DNA from: Pseudodesulfovibrio sp. 5S69
GTDB lineage: Bacteria; Desulfobacterota; Desulfovibrionia; Desulfovibrionales; Desulfovibrionaceae
Assembly (NCBI RefSeq): GCF_037094465.1
Contig: NZ_CP146609.1
Coordinates: 558,001 to 622,000, forward strand
Length of the DNA stretch: 64,000 bases
Direction: 5' to 3'
The position numbers and the translations under genes are program-made. The notes under the pieces were generated by a model. The model saw nothing but the letters and a program-made list of their open reading frames with translations, searched no databases and was not told the origin of the DNA. Shown in pieces: positions 12,989-21,582 of this stretch. Each line of letters opens with the position of its first letter. Positions within the stretch are counted from its first letter, which is position 1.

Positions 12989-13878
12989 TGGAACTCTATC
13001 AGCTCAAGACCTTTGTGGCCGTGGCCGAGGAGGGCAACCTGACCAAGGCCGCCGAGCGCATTTACGCCAGCCAGCCTGCGGTGAGCGGGCACATCAAGGC
13101 GCTGGAGGAGGAGCTGGGGCTCCCGCTGTTCGTGCGCACCCCGCGCGGCATGCAGTTGACCGAGGTGGGCAAGGGGCTGAAGCTCAAGGCGGACTCCGTG
13201 CTCCTGGCCGCCGAGGACATGGCCAACCTGGCCGCCGGGTACCGCGAGGAGCTGACCGGGTCTTTGACCATCGTCCTGAACACGGACACCGCTTTCTTAC
13301 GTGTGGCCGAGCTGTCGGCGGCCATGGCCGACGCTCACCCCAAACTGCGGCTCAAGTTCCTGCAGGGCAACTCCGGGACGATCCTCAAGGACGTGCGCGA
13401 TCGGCGCATCGACGCGGGCTTTTCCTTTTCCGACAACCGCTACGCCGAGGTCGCGAACATCCATCTGAAGGAGATCCCGGTTCGCGTTGTGGCCCCGGCG
13501 GCCTGGGCGGCCCGCGTGCAGGACCTGCCCCTGGATCAACTGGCGACCCTGCCTTGGATTCGGCCGGACGTCGAGTGTCCATTCATGAAGGTGCTCGAGG
13601 GCGTGTTCGAAGGGTCGGGCATCAGCATCACCGATTTCATCGAGGCGGACTCCGAGTACGTCATCCGCGAGCTGGTGGCCGCCGGAAAGGGCGTGTCCCT
13701 GCTCAAGCAGGATGACGCGGACGCCATGGTCCGGGAGGGCGCGGCCGTGATCTGCGAGACCGGGCCCATGCTCTCCCTGAACATCGGTTTCGTGTATCCC
13801 AAGAGCCGGGAGAACGACCCGATCATCCGGGCCCTGACCGACGTGGTCCGGGGGCTGTGGCCGGAGGCCGCCTGCTGA
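12988..13878 (+). CDS. LysR-family transcriptional regulator 2
   Basis: 296 residues, translationally coupled to the preceding LysR gene through a TGATG overlap. N-terminal helix-turn-helix (FVAVAEEGNLTKAAERIYAS, QPAVSGHIKALEEELGLPLF); effector-binding domain from about residue 90, with conserved-looking AAGKGVSLLKQDD near 225. It ends 3 bp before the convergent third LysR gene. Two tandem coupled LysR paralogues could form heteromers or arise from recent duplication. The sequences have diverged well beyond a fresh copy, so both are probably functional. Confidence 0.9.
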   Translation: MELYQLKTFVAVAEEGNLTKAAERIYASQPAVSGHIKALEEELGLPLFVRTPRGMQLTEVGKGLKLKADSVLLAAEDMANLAAGYREELTGSLTIVLNTDTAFLRVAELSAAMADAHPKLRLKFLQGNSGTILKDVRDRRIDAGFSFSDNRYAEVANIHLKEIPVRVVAPAAWAARVQDLPLDQLATLPWIRPDVECPFMKVLEGVFEGSGISITDFIEADSEYVIRELVAAGKGVSLLKQDDADAMVREGAAVICETGPMLSLNIGFVYPKSRENDPIIRALTDVVRGLWPEAAC

Positions 13879-13881
13879 TCC

Positions 13882-14763
13882 CTATTCCACTTCCCAGCAC
13901 CGTTTGACGTGGTCGATGACCGCGCGCATGACCGGGTCCTCGTCGTGCCGTTTGAGGTAGACGAAGTTGGCCTGGATGGACAGCTCGTCATAGGACAGGG
14001 AGTGCACTGGCTGGCCGATGCGGTTGGCCGCCAGGACCTCGTTTTTCCGCAGAAATGAAACCCCCTTGCCCGCGGCCACGAGCACGCGGATGACCTCGTC
14101 GCCGTCCACTTCCAGTTGGTTCGAGGGCTTGATCCCGTGGGACTTGAAGAACGGCTCTATGAGCTGCTGCAGCGGGTTGTCCGACGGGTCCATAATCCAC
14201 GGCAGGTCGGACAGGCCCGCCAGCCCCTGGTCCATGCGGTCCTTCCAGATATCCGGCACGGCCACGTAGAAACGGGTATTTTCCAGGGGAATGGCGTTGA
14301 TCTCCGGGAACCTCGGCTCGCCGAAGATGAACCCGCAGTCGAGCTCTCCGTCGCGGATGGCCCCCTGCACCGAGGTGGAGGCGCGCTGCTGGATCTGCAG
14401 GATGATCTTGGGGTGGTCCTCGCCGAGCGAGGTCAGCAGCGGCACGATGCGCAGGTACTCGGCGTCCGTGTTCAGCCCCATGGACAGGTCGCCCACCAGT
14501 TCGTCGCCCATGCTCCGCGCCTCCAGTTTCAGCTCGCGAGCCGCCTTGAGCACGTTCTCGGCCCGGTGCTTGAGGCGTTCCCCGGCCTCGGTCAAACGCA
14601 TTCCCTTGGGCGTTCGGATGAACAGCTTGGTCTCCAGTTCCTCCTCCAGCGCCTTGATGTGCGCGCTGACCGAGGGCTGGCTGGTGTGCAGCCGCACCGA
14701 TGCGCGGGTCAGGTGGCCTTCCTCGGCCACCACCACGAACGTCTTGAGTTGGTACAATTCCAT
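13882..14763 (-). CDS. LysR-family transcriptional regulator 3
   Basis: 293 residues on the opposite strand, converging with LysR 2 with 3 bp between the stop codons. DNA-binding domain: FVVVAEEGHLTRASVRLHTS and QPSVSAHIKALEEELETKLF. The effector domain has VAAGKGVSFLRKNEV near residue 225, parallel to LysR 2. It starts divergently from the 53-residue small gene at 14939, mirroring the LysR 1 arrangement. A dyad CCGAT-TAAG-ATCGG lies 38 bp upstream of its ATG and could be its binding site. The effector is unknown. Confidence 0.9.
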   Translation of the reverse strand: MELYQLKTFVVVAEEGHLTRASVRLHTSQPSVSAHIKALEEELETKLFIRTPKGMRLTEAGERLKHRAENVLKAARELKLEARSMGDELVGDLSMGLNTDAEYLRIVPLLTSLGEDHPKIILQIQQRASTSVQGAIRDGELDCGFIFGEPRFPEINAIPLENTRFYVAVPDIWKDRMDQGLAGLSDLPWIMDPSDNPLQQLIEPFFKSHGIKPSNQLEVDGDEVIRVLVAAGKGVSFLRKNEVLAANRIGQPVHSLSYDELSIQANFVYLKRHDEDPVMRAVIDHVKRCWEVE

Positions 14764-14800
14764 ACCCGATCAGCCTCCTTGATGTTCCTCATAACCATAT

Positions 14801-14814
14801 CCGATTAAGATCGG
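14801..14814. promoter_or_regulatory. Candidate LysR operator
   Basis: Perfect inverted repeat CCGAT-TAAG-ATCGG in the 175-bp divergent gap between LysR 3 and the 53-residue gene. It contains TCCGATTA when read from 14800, also present in the dyad near LysR 1. Confidence 0.4.
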
Positions 14815-14938
14815 AAATGTCATCAGAAAAACCGAACAAGTGCATCAAACAAAACAATTGGATTGATTTCGACAAGATCCGTAGTTGTGCAGATATGGAA
14901 AACCGCCCGGATGGTGGCGTCAAACAAGGAGCAAGAAT

Positions 14939-15100
14939 ATGAGCATGGACAACGATACCCGACTGGCCATGATGCATATGCGCAACGAGGCGCACCGCAA
15001 CGGCAACGACCGGCCCCGCCGCAACAACAGCCGCCACGTGCGTCAGGCCGCTTCGGCCGTGGCCTCGTTCACGCTGTTGCTGTTCACCCGAGGCTTTTAA
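14939..15100 (+). CDS. Small putative membrane protein, 53 residues
   Basis: The ATG at 14939 has an AAGGAG ribosome-binding site with 7-bp spacing. The product is a basic, Asn/Arg-rich N terminus (HRNGNDRPRRNNSRHVRQ, residues 19-36) followed by a short hydrophobic C terminus (ASAVASFTLLLF, residues 39-50). It is not similar at the N terminus to the 58-residue protein, but has the same scheme of a short soluble part and one terminal hydrophobic helix. A strong Rho-independent terminator follows at 15145, and LysR 3 lies divergently upstream. No family is recognised. Confidence 0.65.
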   Translation: MSMDNDTRLAMMHMRNEAHRNGNDRPRRNNSRHVRQAASAVASFTLLLFTRGF

Positions 15101-15144
15101 TTTTTCGGGAGCCCTGCGCTCCCCGCGTACAATGCGGGTTGGAG

Positions 15145-15203
15145 GCGCTCTTGTCCGGGGGATTTACATCCTTTCCCCCTCGGACAAGAGCCCCTCTTTT
15201 TTT
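15145..15203 (+). terminator. Rho-independent terminator after the 53-residue gene
   Basis: GCTCTTGTCCG (15147-15157) pairs with CGGACAAGAGC, extended by G/C pairs, and is followed by CCCTCTTTTTTT ending at 15203. It is a stable stem with a clear T run. Confidence 0.85.
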
Positions 15204-15341
15204 GGCCCACTAGCGAAAGCCTTGTGCGAGGGGGGCGGTCGCTCAGGGCACCGGCTTCAGGGGTGATCGGCAGGTTGGTGTTTCGGGGGAAATTGTGTAG
15301 CTTCTCGGGGATTGTTGATGAACCACAAGGAGCTGTGTGCC

Positions 15342-16217
15342 ATGGAACTGGAGCGGTTGCGGGAAGAGACCATCGAGACGTCCAGAGGACGGAAGGCCGT
15401 GTTCGACATGATCCCGGAAGGGGCCTCGCGCATCCTGGAGGTCGGCTGCGGCTGGGGCGGCATCCTGCTCCGGTTGCAGCGGGACAAGGGGTGCACCGAG
15501 CTGTTCGGCGTGGACATGGACCCCGAGGCCGCCAGGAGGCTCAGCCCGTTCATCGACCGCATCGAGCTGCGGGACATCGAGCGCGGAGAGATTTTCTCCC
15601 CTGAATACAAAGGGTTTTTCAAGTACATCATCCTGCACGACGTGGTCGAGCACCTGTTCGATCCGTGGCTGACCATGACCCGCATCCGCGAGTTCCTGGC
15701 CGAGGACGGGCTGCTCATCGTGGCCACGCCCAACCTGCACTACTGGAGAATCCAGCACGAGATCATGTCCGGCCGGTTTCCCTACGGCCCCGGCGTGTGG
15801 CACACCGGCCACCTGCGCTGGTACACCCCGGTCAGCCTGCTCAACGTCCTGTCCATCGGCGGGTTCGAGGTCCGGGAGTACTGCCTGGAAATACCGGCCG
15901 ACGTGGACATGAAGGCCCTGCACAGGCTGAGCCCGCTCCGGGAGGTCCAGTTCCCCCCGGCCGAGCTGCAGGGCAAGTATCCGGACAAGCCCGTGTACAC
16001 CCTCACCTATCCGGAGAACGTCCGCCGCTATTACCCCGTCTTTTTCGCCGGCAAGCTCATCGCGGTCTGCGGCCGGGGCCGCCTCTTCTGGAAGCCCCAG
16101 GCCGCTACCTACAACTGCCCCCTGGTCGAACAACTGACCAAGACGGTCGACAACCCCTACGACGTCTTCAACCCCCCGCCCATGCGGCCCATCCAGCCTG
16201 GAGTGTTTCCTTCGTAA
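15342..16217 (+). CDS. Class I SAM-dependent methyltransferase
   Basis: 291 residues. The SAM-binding motif I, ILEVGCGWGG, lies at residues 31-40, followed by GVDMDPEAARRL (motif II) and the post-I segment IILHDVVEHLFDPWLTMTRI typical of the methyltransferase_11/23 group. The C-terminal third (YTLTYPENVRRYYPVFFAG) is outside the catalytic core. The ATG at 15342 is chosen because of AAGGAG 9 bp upstream; an in-frame ATG at 15312 lacks one. The substrate is unknown. The gene stands alone, with a family B repeat starting 3 bp after its stop. Confidence 0.87.
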   Translation: MELERLREETIETSRGRKAVFDMIPEGASRILEVGCGWGGILLRLQRDKGCTELFGVDMDPEAARRLSPFIDRIELRDIERGEIFSPEYKGFFKYIILHDVVEHLFDPWLTMTRIREFLAEDGLLIVATPNLHYWRIQHEIMSGRFPYGPGVWHTGHLRWYTPVSLLNVLSIGGFEVREYCLEIPADVDMKALHRLSPLREVQFPPAELQGKYPDKPVYTLTYPENVRRYYPVFFAGKLIAVCGRGRLFWKPQAATYNCPLVEQLTKTVDNPYDVFNPPPMRPIQPGVFPS

Positions 16218-16220
16218 GGG

Positions 16221-16332
16221 AGCGGCGGCTTGCGATAGCGGGCCATCTGTACATCCGACCCACTCTCCCAAGCCTTGTGCGAGCGCGGTTAGAGAGCCGC
16301 TGTCGGGTGCTGTGCACCCGAATCGCTCCAGG
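16221..16332. repeat. Dispersed repeat, family B, copy 1
   Basis: About 110 bp directly after the methyltransferase stop, shared with 52074-52257. Both begin GGCGGCTTGCGATAGCGGGC and later carry CCCACTCTCCCAAGCCTTGT and GAGAGCCGCTGTCGGGTG, ending at TCGCTCCAGG. This copy lacks the 80-bp hairpin insert present in the second. Confidence 0.8.
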
Positions 16333-16389
16333 TAAAAAAGGTCCCCGGTTCATTGCTGAAGCGGGAACATTCTTTTGCGGCCTACCCGC

Positions 16390-16478
16390 GTAGCGGACAC
16401 AAAAACTTTGGGAAAGGAGGGATGGGGGCCGGGGAAGGGAGGAAAGAACCCTTTTCAAAGGGTGTTCCTCCCCTTCCC
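16390..16478 (-). repeat. Family A repeat, reverse copy
   Basis: Reverse orientation, at the 3' end of the minus-strand exporter gene (stop 16486). CACAAAAACTTTGGG (16398-16412) precedes a G-rich arm, and AACCCTTTTCAAAGGGTGTT forms the loop-proximal stem near 16447-16466. Confidence 0.7.
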
Positions 16479-16485
16479 CGCTTCT

Positions 16486-17370
16486 TCATGGCCGTCTGGC
16501 GGTGGCGACGATGTAGGTGGCGATGGTTGCCAGGATGAGGGTGCCGCCGGCCAGGGTGGCGGTCGGGGGTTGTTCTCGGAACAGGAGGAAGACCCAGATG
16601 GGGGCGAGGACCGGGCTGAGCAGGGCATAGGTGGCCATTTCGGCGGCCGGGATGTAGCGCGAGGAGACCGCGTTCAGGACGCGGCCCGCCGGGGCGGAGA
16701 GCAGGCCCATGCAGGCCATGACCAGCCAGGTGCGTGCCGGGATGGCCGAGAGGTCGACCAGAAAGAACATGATCGCGGCCAGGAAGAAGCCGCCGTAGCC
16801 CACGACCAGCATCCGGCTCATGGACTTGAAGTGCCGCCACATGACCCCGTTTACGGCCAGGCAGGTCACACCCACCAGGGCCAGGGCGTCGCCGTGCACG
16901 TTGCCCGACTGGAGCGAGCCGGACACGACCACGGCCATGCCGCAGATCACGCCGACGATGGCCAGCCAGAGCCTGGCGGTGGTCCGTTCCCCGAGGACCA
17001 GCCAGGCCGCCGCTGCGGTCAGCACGGGCCGCCCGCTCAGGATCATCATGGTGTTGGCCACGCTCGTGTGTTTGATGCTGAGCACGAACATGGAGGCGCT
17101 GCCCAGGATGATCAGGCCGGAGACGAATGCCGGCCAGCCGCTCTCCCGGATCGTGCCGACAAGCCCGCGCGCGTCGGTCGCCTGGATCAGGGTGCCCATG
17201 GACAGGGCGGAGAACAGGCCGAACAGGAACGCGGTTTCGTACCCGCCCACGCCGGACAACCGGACGAAGATCGGGTCGAAGCTGAGCAGGATGCCGCCCA
17301 TGATCGCCGCGGTCCGCCCCTTGGCCTGGGCATCTTCCGGGATAAGTGTCTTCAGTTGTGCTAACGTCAT
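16486..17370 (-). CDS. EamA/DMT-family membrane transporter
   Basis: 294 residues with about ten hydrophobic helices arranged as two EamA repeats (roughly residues 25-145 and 160-285). Typical elements include NTMMILSGRPVLTAAAAWLV ending helix 4 and LSPVLAPIWVFLLFREQP near 265. Members export amino acids, metabolites or drugs; the substrate is unknown. Start: ATG at 17370 preceded by AAGGAG with 5-bp spacing, in preference to an in-frame upstream start at 17391 inside the operator. It is transcribed divergently from a TetR regulator through two matching operators, so the regulator very likely represses it. Confidence 0.88.
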   Translation of the reverse strand: MTLAQLKTLIPEDAQAKGRTAAIMGGILLSFDPIFVRLSGVGGYETAFLFGLFSALSMGTLIQATDARGLVGTIRESGWPAFVSGLIILGSASMFVLSIKHTSVANTMMILSGRPVLTAAAAWLVLGERTTARLWLAIVGVICGMAVVVSGSLQSGNVHGDALALVGVTCLAVNGVMWRHFKSMSRMLVVGYGGFFLAAIMFFLVDLSAIPARTWLVMACMGLLSAPAGRVLNAVSSRYIPAAEMATYALLSPVLAPIWVFLLFREQPPTATLAGGTLILATIATYIVATARRP

Positions 17371-17384
17371 GGTCGCTCCTTTTA

Positions 17385-17432
17385 AAATCATACTGACTGG
17401 TATGATTTAAGGTCGGGGACGCACCTTGTCAA
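17385..17432 (-). promoter_or_regulatory. Exporter promoter with TetR operator 1
   Basis: On the minus strand, TTGACA (17427-17432) and TAAATC (17404-17409) are 17 bp apart. The -10 end is covered by a 9-bp-armed palindrome AAATCATAC-N6-GTATGATTT (17385-17408), whose 16-bp core CATAC-N6-GTATG recurs as operator 2. Confidence 0.75.
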
Positions 17433-17455
17433 GAATATTCATACTGGGTAGTATG
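17426..17455 (+). promoter_or_regulatory. TetR-gene promoter with operator 2
   Basis: TTGTCA (17426-17431), 17 bp, then TAGTAT (17449-17454). The 16-bp palindrome CATACTGGGTAGTATG (17440-17455) overlaps the -10 element, so the regulator should also repress itself. Its -35 overlaps that of the divergent exporter promoter. Confidence 0.75.
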
Positions 17456-17478
17456 TTTTTAACAAAGGAGGTCCGGCC

Positions 17479-18066
17479 ATGGCCAAGATGGAAGCAAAGC
17501 GGGAGCGGAACCGGTCCGTCATCCTGCGGGCCGCGCGGGAGGTTTTCCGGTCCGAGGGGTACATCGGAGCGGGCATGGACGACATCGCCCGGCGGGCCGG
17601 GGTGACCAAGCAGACGGTGTACCGGTATTTCGAATCCAAGGAGGCGTTGTTCCAGGCGTCCCTGGAGGTCCGGCGGGCGGATGGCGGGAGCGGGTTTCTG
17701 GACGCCCTGGACGAGGCGGACACGCGCGAGGCCTTGCTCCGTTTCGCCGAGGGGTTCCTTGAGGTGCATATGTCCGAGGACCATCTGGCATCGGTCCGCC
17801 TGCTGTTGTCCGAGGGGCCGACCGCTCCGGAGCTCACCCGCGCCTATTTCGCGGTGGGTCCCCGGCGGACCGAGGAGCGGCTGGCCGAATTCTTGCGGGA
17901 GCGGTTCCGGCTCGACGACGCGGAGTACGGGGTCCGGCTCCTGCTGGGCGGCCTGCTCTCCCTGCGCATGCACGTCTTGGTCGGCCTGATTCCCACACCG
18001 ACCCCGGCGGAGCTCGCCGCCCACGCCCGCCGCATCGTTTCGGTCTTCATGCACTCCAAATCCTGA
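17479..18066 (+). CDS. TetR/AcrR-family repressor
   Basis: 195 residues. The TetR helix-turn-helix is clear: MDDIARRAGVTKQTVYRYFE at about residues 34-53, preceded by ILRAAREVFRSEGYIGAG. The helical ligand-binding domain follows and contains RLLLSEGPTAPELTRAYF, a TetR_C pattern seen in AcrR-like regulators of efflux pumps. An AAAGGAGG ribosome-binding site precedes the ATG. Divergent from the EamA exporter, with one operator at each promoter, so exporter and repressor probably form a drug- or metabolite-inducible pair. The ligand cannot be inferred. Confidence 0.93.
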   Translation: MAKMEAKRERNRSVILRAAREVFRSEGYIGAGMDDIARRAGVTKQTVYRYFESKEALFQASLEVRRADGGSGFLDALDEADTREALLRFAEGFLEVHMSEDHLASVRLLLSEGPTAPELTRAYFAVGPRRTEERLAEFLRERFRLDDAEYGVRLLLGGLLSLRMHVLVGLIPTPTPAELAAHARRIVSVFMHSKS

Positions 18067-18135
18067 TCCGCCCCCAAGTGCCAAGCCCCGCCGAAGGCGG
18101 CCCAAAAAGTTTAGGAATGAAGAGGAGATGGGGGG

Positions 18136-18195
18136 CCGGGGGAAGGGGAGAGGGAAACCCTTTGAGTAAAGGGTTTCCCTCTCCCCTTCCCCCGG
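18136..18195 (-). terminator. Family A hairpin with a perfect 28-bp stem, after ftsX
   Basis: Arms at 18136-18163 and 18168-18195 are exact reverse complements with a GAGT loop. On the minus strand, C/T-rich sequence and CCTAAACTTTTTGGG (18107-18121) follow. Located 5 bp beyond the ftsX stop in ftsX orientation; a full family A element spans about 18090-18195. Confidence 0.75.
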
Positions 18196-18199
18196 TCTT

Positions 18200-19071
18200 C
18201 TACTTTATGGCCACCCAACTGGACAGGGTGGCGACCAGGGTGACGGCGCCGCCCAGGATCAGGACCTGGCCGGGCGGCAGGAATTGCAGGCGGATGAGGA
18301 AGGGCGGGAAATTCAGGACGTCGGCCATGGCCGAGTGGGCGGCGGCCAGCAGACCGATGCCGAGCCCCGCGCCGAGGAGGCCCTGGACCAGGCCGCCGAC
18401 GAGCAGGGGCCAGCGGATGTACGTCGGGCTGGCGCCCACCAGGGAGAGGATCTCGACCTCGTCCAGGCGCGTGAGCAGGGAGAGCTTGATGGTGTTGTGG
18501 ACCACCAGGGCGACGACCAGGGCCAGGAAGCCGAGGACCGGCCAGACGACCATGCCGGTCAGGGTGCGCCAGCCTTGGGCCAGATCGGCCTGGAACGGGG
18601 TGTAGTTGACCTTGTCCACGCCGGGCAGGGACTTGAGCCGGGTGAGCAGGTCGGCGGCCCAGCCCTCGCGCTGCGCCTCGGGCGGCACGACGAAGGCGGC
18701 CAGGCCGGAGTAGGGCAGGGGGTTGTTCCCGGCCAGCCAGGCGAAGTCGCCGGTCTCGCCCAGGGTGGTGGCCAGCTCGGTCAGGGCGGTCTTGGGGGTG
18801 AAGGTCTTGAAGGAGTCCAGGTGGTCCATGGCCCGGACGGTCTGCCAGTCCTTGTCCACCTGGGCGTCGGCGACCCCGGCCTTCCAATATATCTGGAACT
18901 CCACCTTGCCCCTGGACTTGAGCAGCTCCAGGTTGACGTTGTGCATGCCGAGCAGGATCAGCCCGGTGAGCAGGGTGACCATGCCCACGGCGAGGAGCGT
19001 GAGCAACTGGGCGAACGGGTGCAGGCGCAGGTCGGCCACGCCGCGCAGGGTCAGGCGGAGGAACGGTCCGA

Positions 19072-19075
<4 letters not shown>
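18200..19075 (-). CDS. ftsX: Cell division protein FtsX
   Basis: 291-residue membrane partner of FtsE, which links the divisome to periplasmic peptidoglycan hydrolases. Four hydrophobic segments: one near residues 25-48 (LLTLLAVGMVTLLTGLILLG), then a large periplasmic loop, then three C-terminal helices (from VVWPVLGFLALVVALVV onwards). The loop between helices 2 and 3 reads RLDEVEILSLVGASPTYIRW, strongly conserved in FtsX. The GTG start at 19075 overlaps the ftsE stop by 4 bases (GTGA). The longer upstream frame is only a shadow of ftsE. Confidence 0.93.
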
Positions 19076-19809
<734 letters not shown>

Positions 19810-19917
19810 GTCGGGTTATGTACCTGTCTCCATGCGGTTTGTACAGACGCGGAAATGAAACGCCGCCCCGTTCCGGGGGGAACGGGGCGGCGCGGGGATG
19901 TCCGGTCGGCGAAAGGG

Positions 19918-20415
19918 CTAGGCTTCCACTTTCTTGTAGGCCTTGACGGCCGCGCCGCAGATGGGACACTTGTCCGTGGGCTCGCCGTCCATGGTGTGGC
20001 CGCACACGGAGCAGATGTAAAACTCGGCGTCCGCGAACTTGTCCGGGTCGGCCAGGGCCTCGGAGTACAGTTCGGCGTGGATCTTCTCGGCCTCGTTGGC
20101 GAATCCGAAATAGCGCAGGATGGCGTTCTCGCCCTCGGCCTCGGCGTCCTTCATCATGTCCGGGTACATGGAGTTGAACTCGTAGGTCTCGCCTTCGATG
20201 GCGTCCTTCAGGTTCTCCTCGGTGGTGCCGATGCCCTTCATCAGGCGCAGGTGCGCGTGGGCGTGGATGGTCTCGGCGGCAGCGGCGGCGCGGAACAGCT
20301 TGGCCACGCCCGGCTTGCCCTCGGCGTCGGCCTTTTCGGCGTAGGCGAGATACTTGCGGTTGGCCTGGGACTCGCCGGCGAAAGCGGTTTTCAGATTCTC
20401 CATGGTCTTGGTCAT
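19918..20415 (-). CDS. rbr: Rubrerythrin
   Basis: 165-residue non-haem iron peroxidase that protects anaerobes from hydrogen peroxide. The N-terminal ferritin-like four-helix bundle carries diiron ligands, including the Glu in FAGESQANRKY, the ExxH pair in AAAAETIHAHAH, and EAEKIH near 105-110. The C-terminal rubredoxin-like domain has Cys135, Cys138, Cys150 and Cys153 (CSVCGH and CPICG). This is the short single-rubredoxin form. A 13-base motif 66-78 bp upstream of the start is shared with the small regulator gene at 40329 and may be a peroxide- or iron-responsive operator. Confidence 0.94.
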   Translation of the reverse strand: MTKTMENLKTAFAGESQANRKYLAYAEKADAEGKPGVAKLFRAAAAAETIHAHAHLRLMKGIGTTEENLKDAIEGETYEFNSMYPDMMKDAEAEGENAILRYFGFANEAEKIHAELYSEALADPDKFADAEFYICSVCGHTMDGEPTDKCPICGAAVKAYKKVEA

Positions 20416-20477
20416 TGGTCTTCTCCTGTATGTTGGTATTTGTCGGCTCGCGGGCCGATTGTGTGCCGTGAAAAAGT

Positions 20478-20493
20478 AGTAATGATTCCTATT
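20478..20493 (-). promoter_or_regulatory. Candidate Fur/PerR-like operator of rubrerythrin
   Basis: Read on the minus strand, AATAGGAATCATTACT. Its first 13 bases are identical to 40528-40540, upstream of the winged-helix gene, where the palindrome is perfect (AGGAAT-C-ATTCCT). Assignment to PerR or Fur is inference from the target gene. Confidence 0.45.
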
Positions 20494-20586
20494 TTAAAAT
20501 GCAAGCAAAAAATGCAGGCAAGAAAGCGGCCCTCCTGCGGAGGCTGGCCCAGTACAATGGGTATTAGGACAAAAAGCGCGGAATGG

Positions 20587-21357
20587 CTAGTCGGAAGCGC
20601 CCAGGACCAGGGGGGAGACCTTGTCGCAGGCGGTGTCGTCGGGCACGAAGGCGGTCTCGCCGACGGCCACCACCGGGCGCATGCCGATGAGGGAGTTGAG
20701 CAGGTAGGCGTGCCGGAAGGACGGAAGATCGTCCAGGGGCACCCGCACGGGCAGGATGTCCAGGACGGTCCCGGCCAGGTCCAGGGCGATGGACGGCAGC
20801 CGGTAGGGGGAGTCCACGCACACGAACTGGCCCTGTTTTTCGAAGATCAGCGCACCGGTTGCGCCCTCCAGGATGTTGTCGTCCAGGTCGAACAGGGCCG
20901 CGTCGTCGAACCCGCAGGCTGCGGCCTGCCGCCGGGCCAGGTACGCGAACATCCCGTTGGTGGTCTTGTGCCCGCTCAGGGCCGAGACGTGCCGGTCCTC
21001 GCACAGGCACAGCCGGAACGCCTTGTACGGCTTGGGCTCGTACGGTTCGGCCAGGATCACCGGCGAGGCCGGTCCGCTCCCCACGGAATAGACGATGTCC
21101 ACCCTGGCGGGGCTGCCCTCCAGCCCGTTACGGTTGATGACCTGGCCCGCCACCTCCGGGAAGTCCACCACGGTGTAGGCCAGCCCGTAGGAGCGCAGCC
21201 CGTGCAGCAGCCGGTCCAGGTGGCGGCCCAGATGGCACAACTCGTGCCCGTTGTAATAGATGGTCTCGTACAGCCCGGCCCCGAACCGGAACGCGGCCCC
21301 CGCGGGGTCCACCCGCACTCCTTCCGGCCCGTAGTCGCCGTCCTTGAAGTGGATCAC
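20587..21357 (-). CDS. Aminotransferase class IV (PLP-dependent)
   Basis: 256 residues of the branched-chain/D-amino-acid/ADC-lyase fold. Seen: LYETIYYNGHELCHLGRHLD near residue 30, the probable PLP lysine in LSGHKTTNGMFAYLARRQA near residue 125, and the cofactor-binding stretch ALFDLDDNILEGATGALIFE near 155. The GTG at 21357 gives IHFKDGDYGPEGVRV, the expected first strand, and is preceded by a G-rich GGGGGG; an in-frame ATG at 21429 is possible but has no ribosome-binding site. Substrate unassigned. It reads divergently from a PheC-like gene, which hints at aromatic amino acids. Confidence 0.8.
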   Translation of the reverse strand: MIHFKDGDYGPEGVRVDPAGAAFRFGAGLYETIYYNGHELCHLGRHLDRLLHGLRSYGLAYTVVDFPEVAGQVINRNGLEGSPARVDIVYSVGSGPASPVILAEPYEPKPYKAFRLCLCEDRHVSALSGHKTTNGMFAYLARRQAAACGFDDAALFDLDDNILEGATGALIFEKQGQFVCVDSPYRLPSIALDLAGTVLDILPVRVPLDDLPSFRHAYLLNSLIGMRPVVAVGETAFVPDDTACDKVSPLVLGASD

Positions 21358-21582
21358 GTTTCCCCCCAGATCCTTGCAGTGTTCCCGATCACGAATACAC
21401 ATCCGTTTCCGCGAAGTCCATTGCGGCATGGGGGTATGTTTTTGGGCGGGAAGGCGTCGGTTCCTTTTGCCAGCCCGTGCCGGTTGTTGTAAAAGGCCCT
21501 ATACGTTGCCGTCCGTCCTCCGCGCGGGGGCCCGGCGATTTCACATATGTTCTGCATTCCATCAATTGAGGAGAGCTTTCCC

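Noticed and set aside
15205..15250. Third family B repeat copy
   Set aside because: Only AGCCTTGTGCGAG matches; too short to call.
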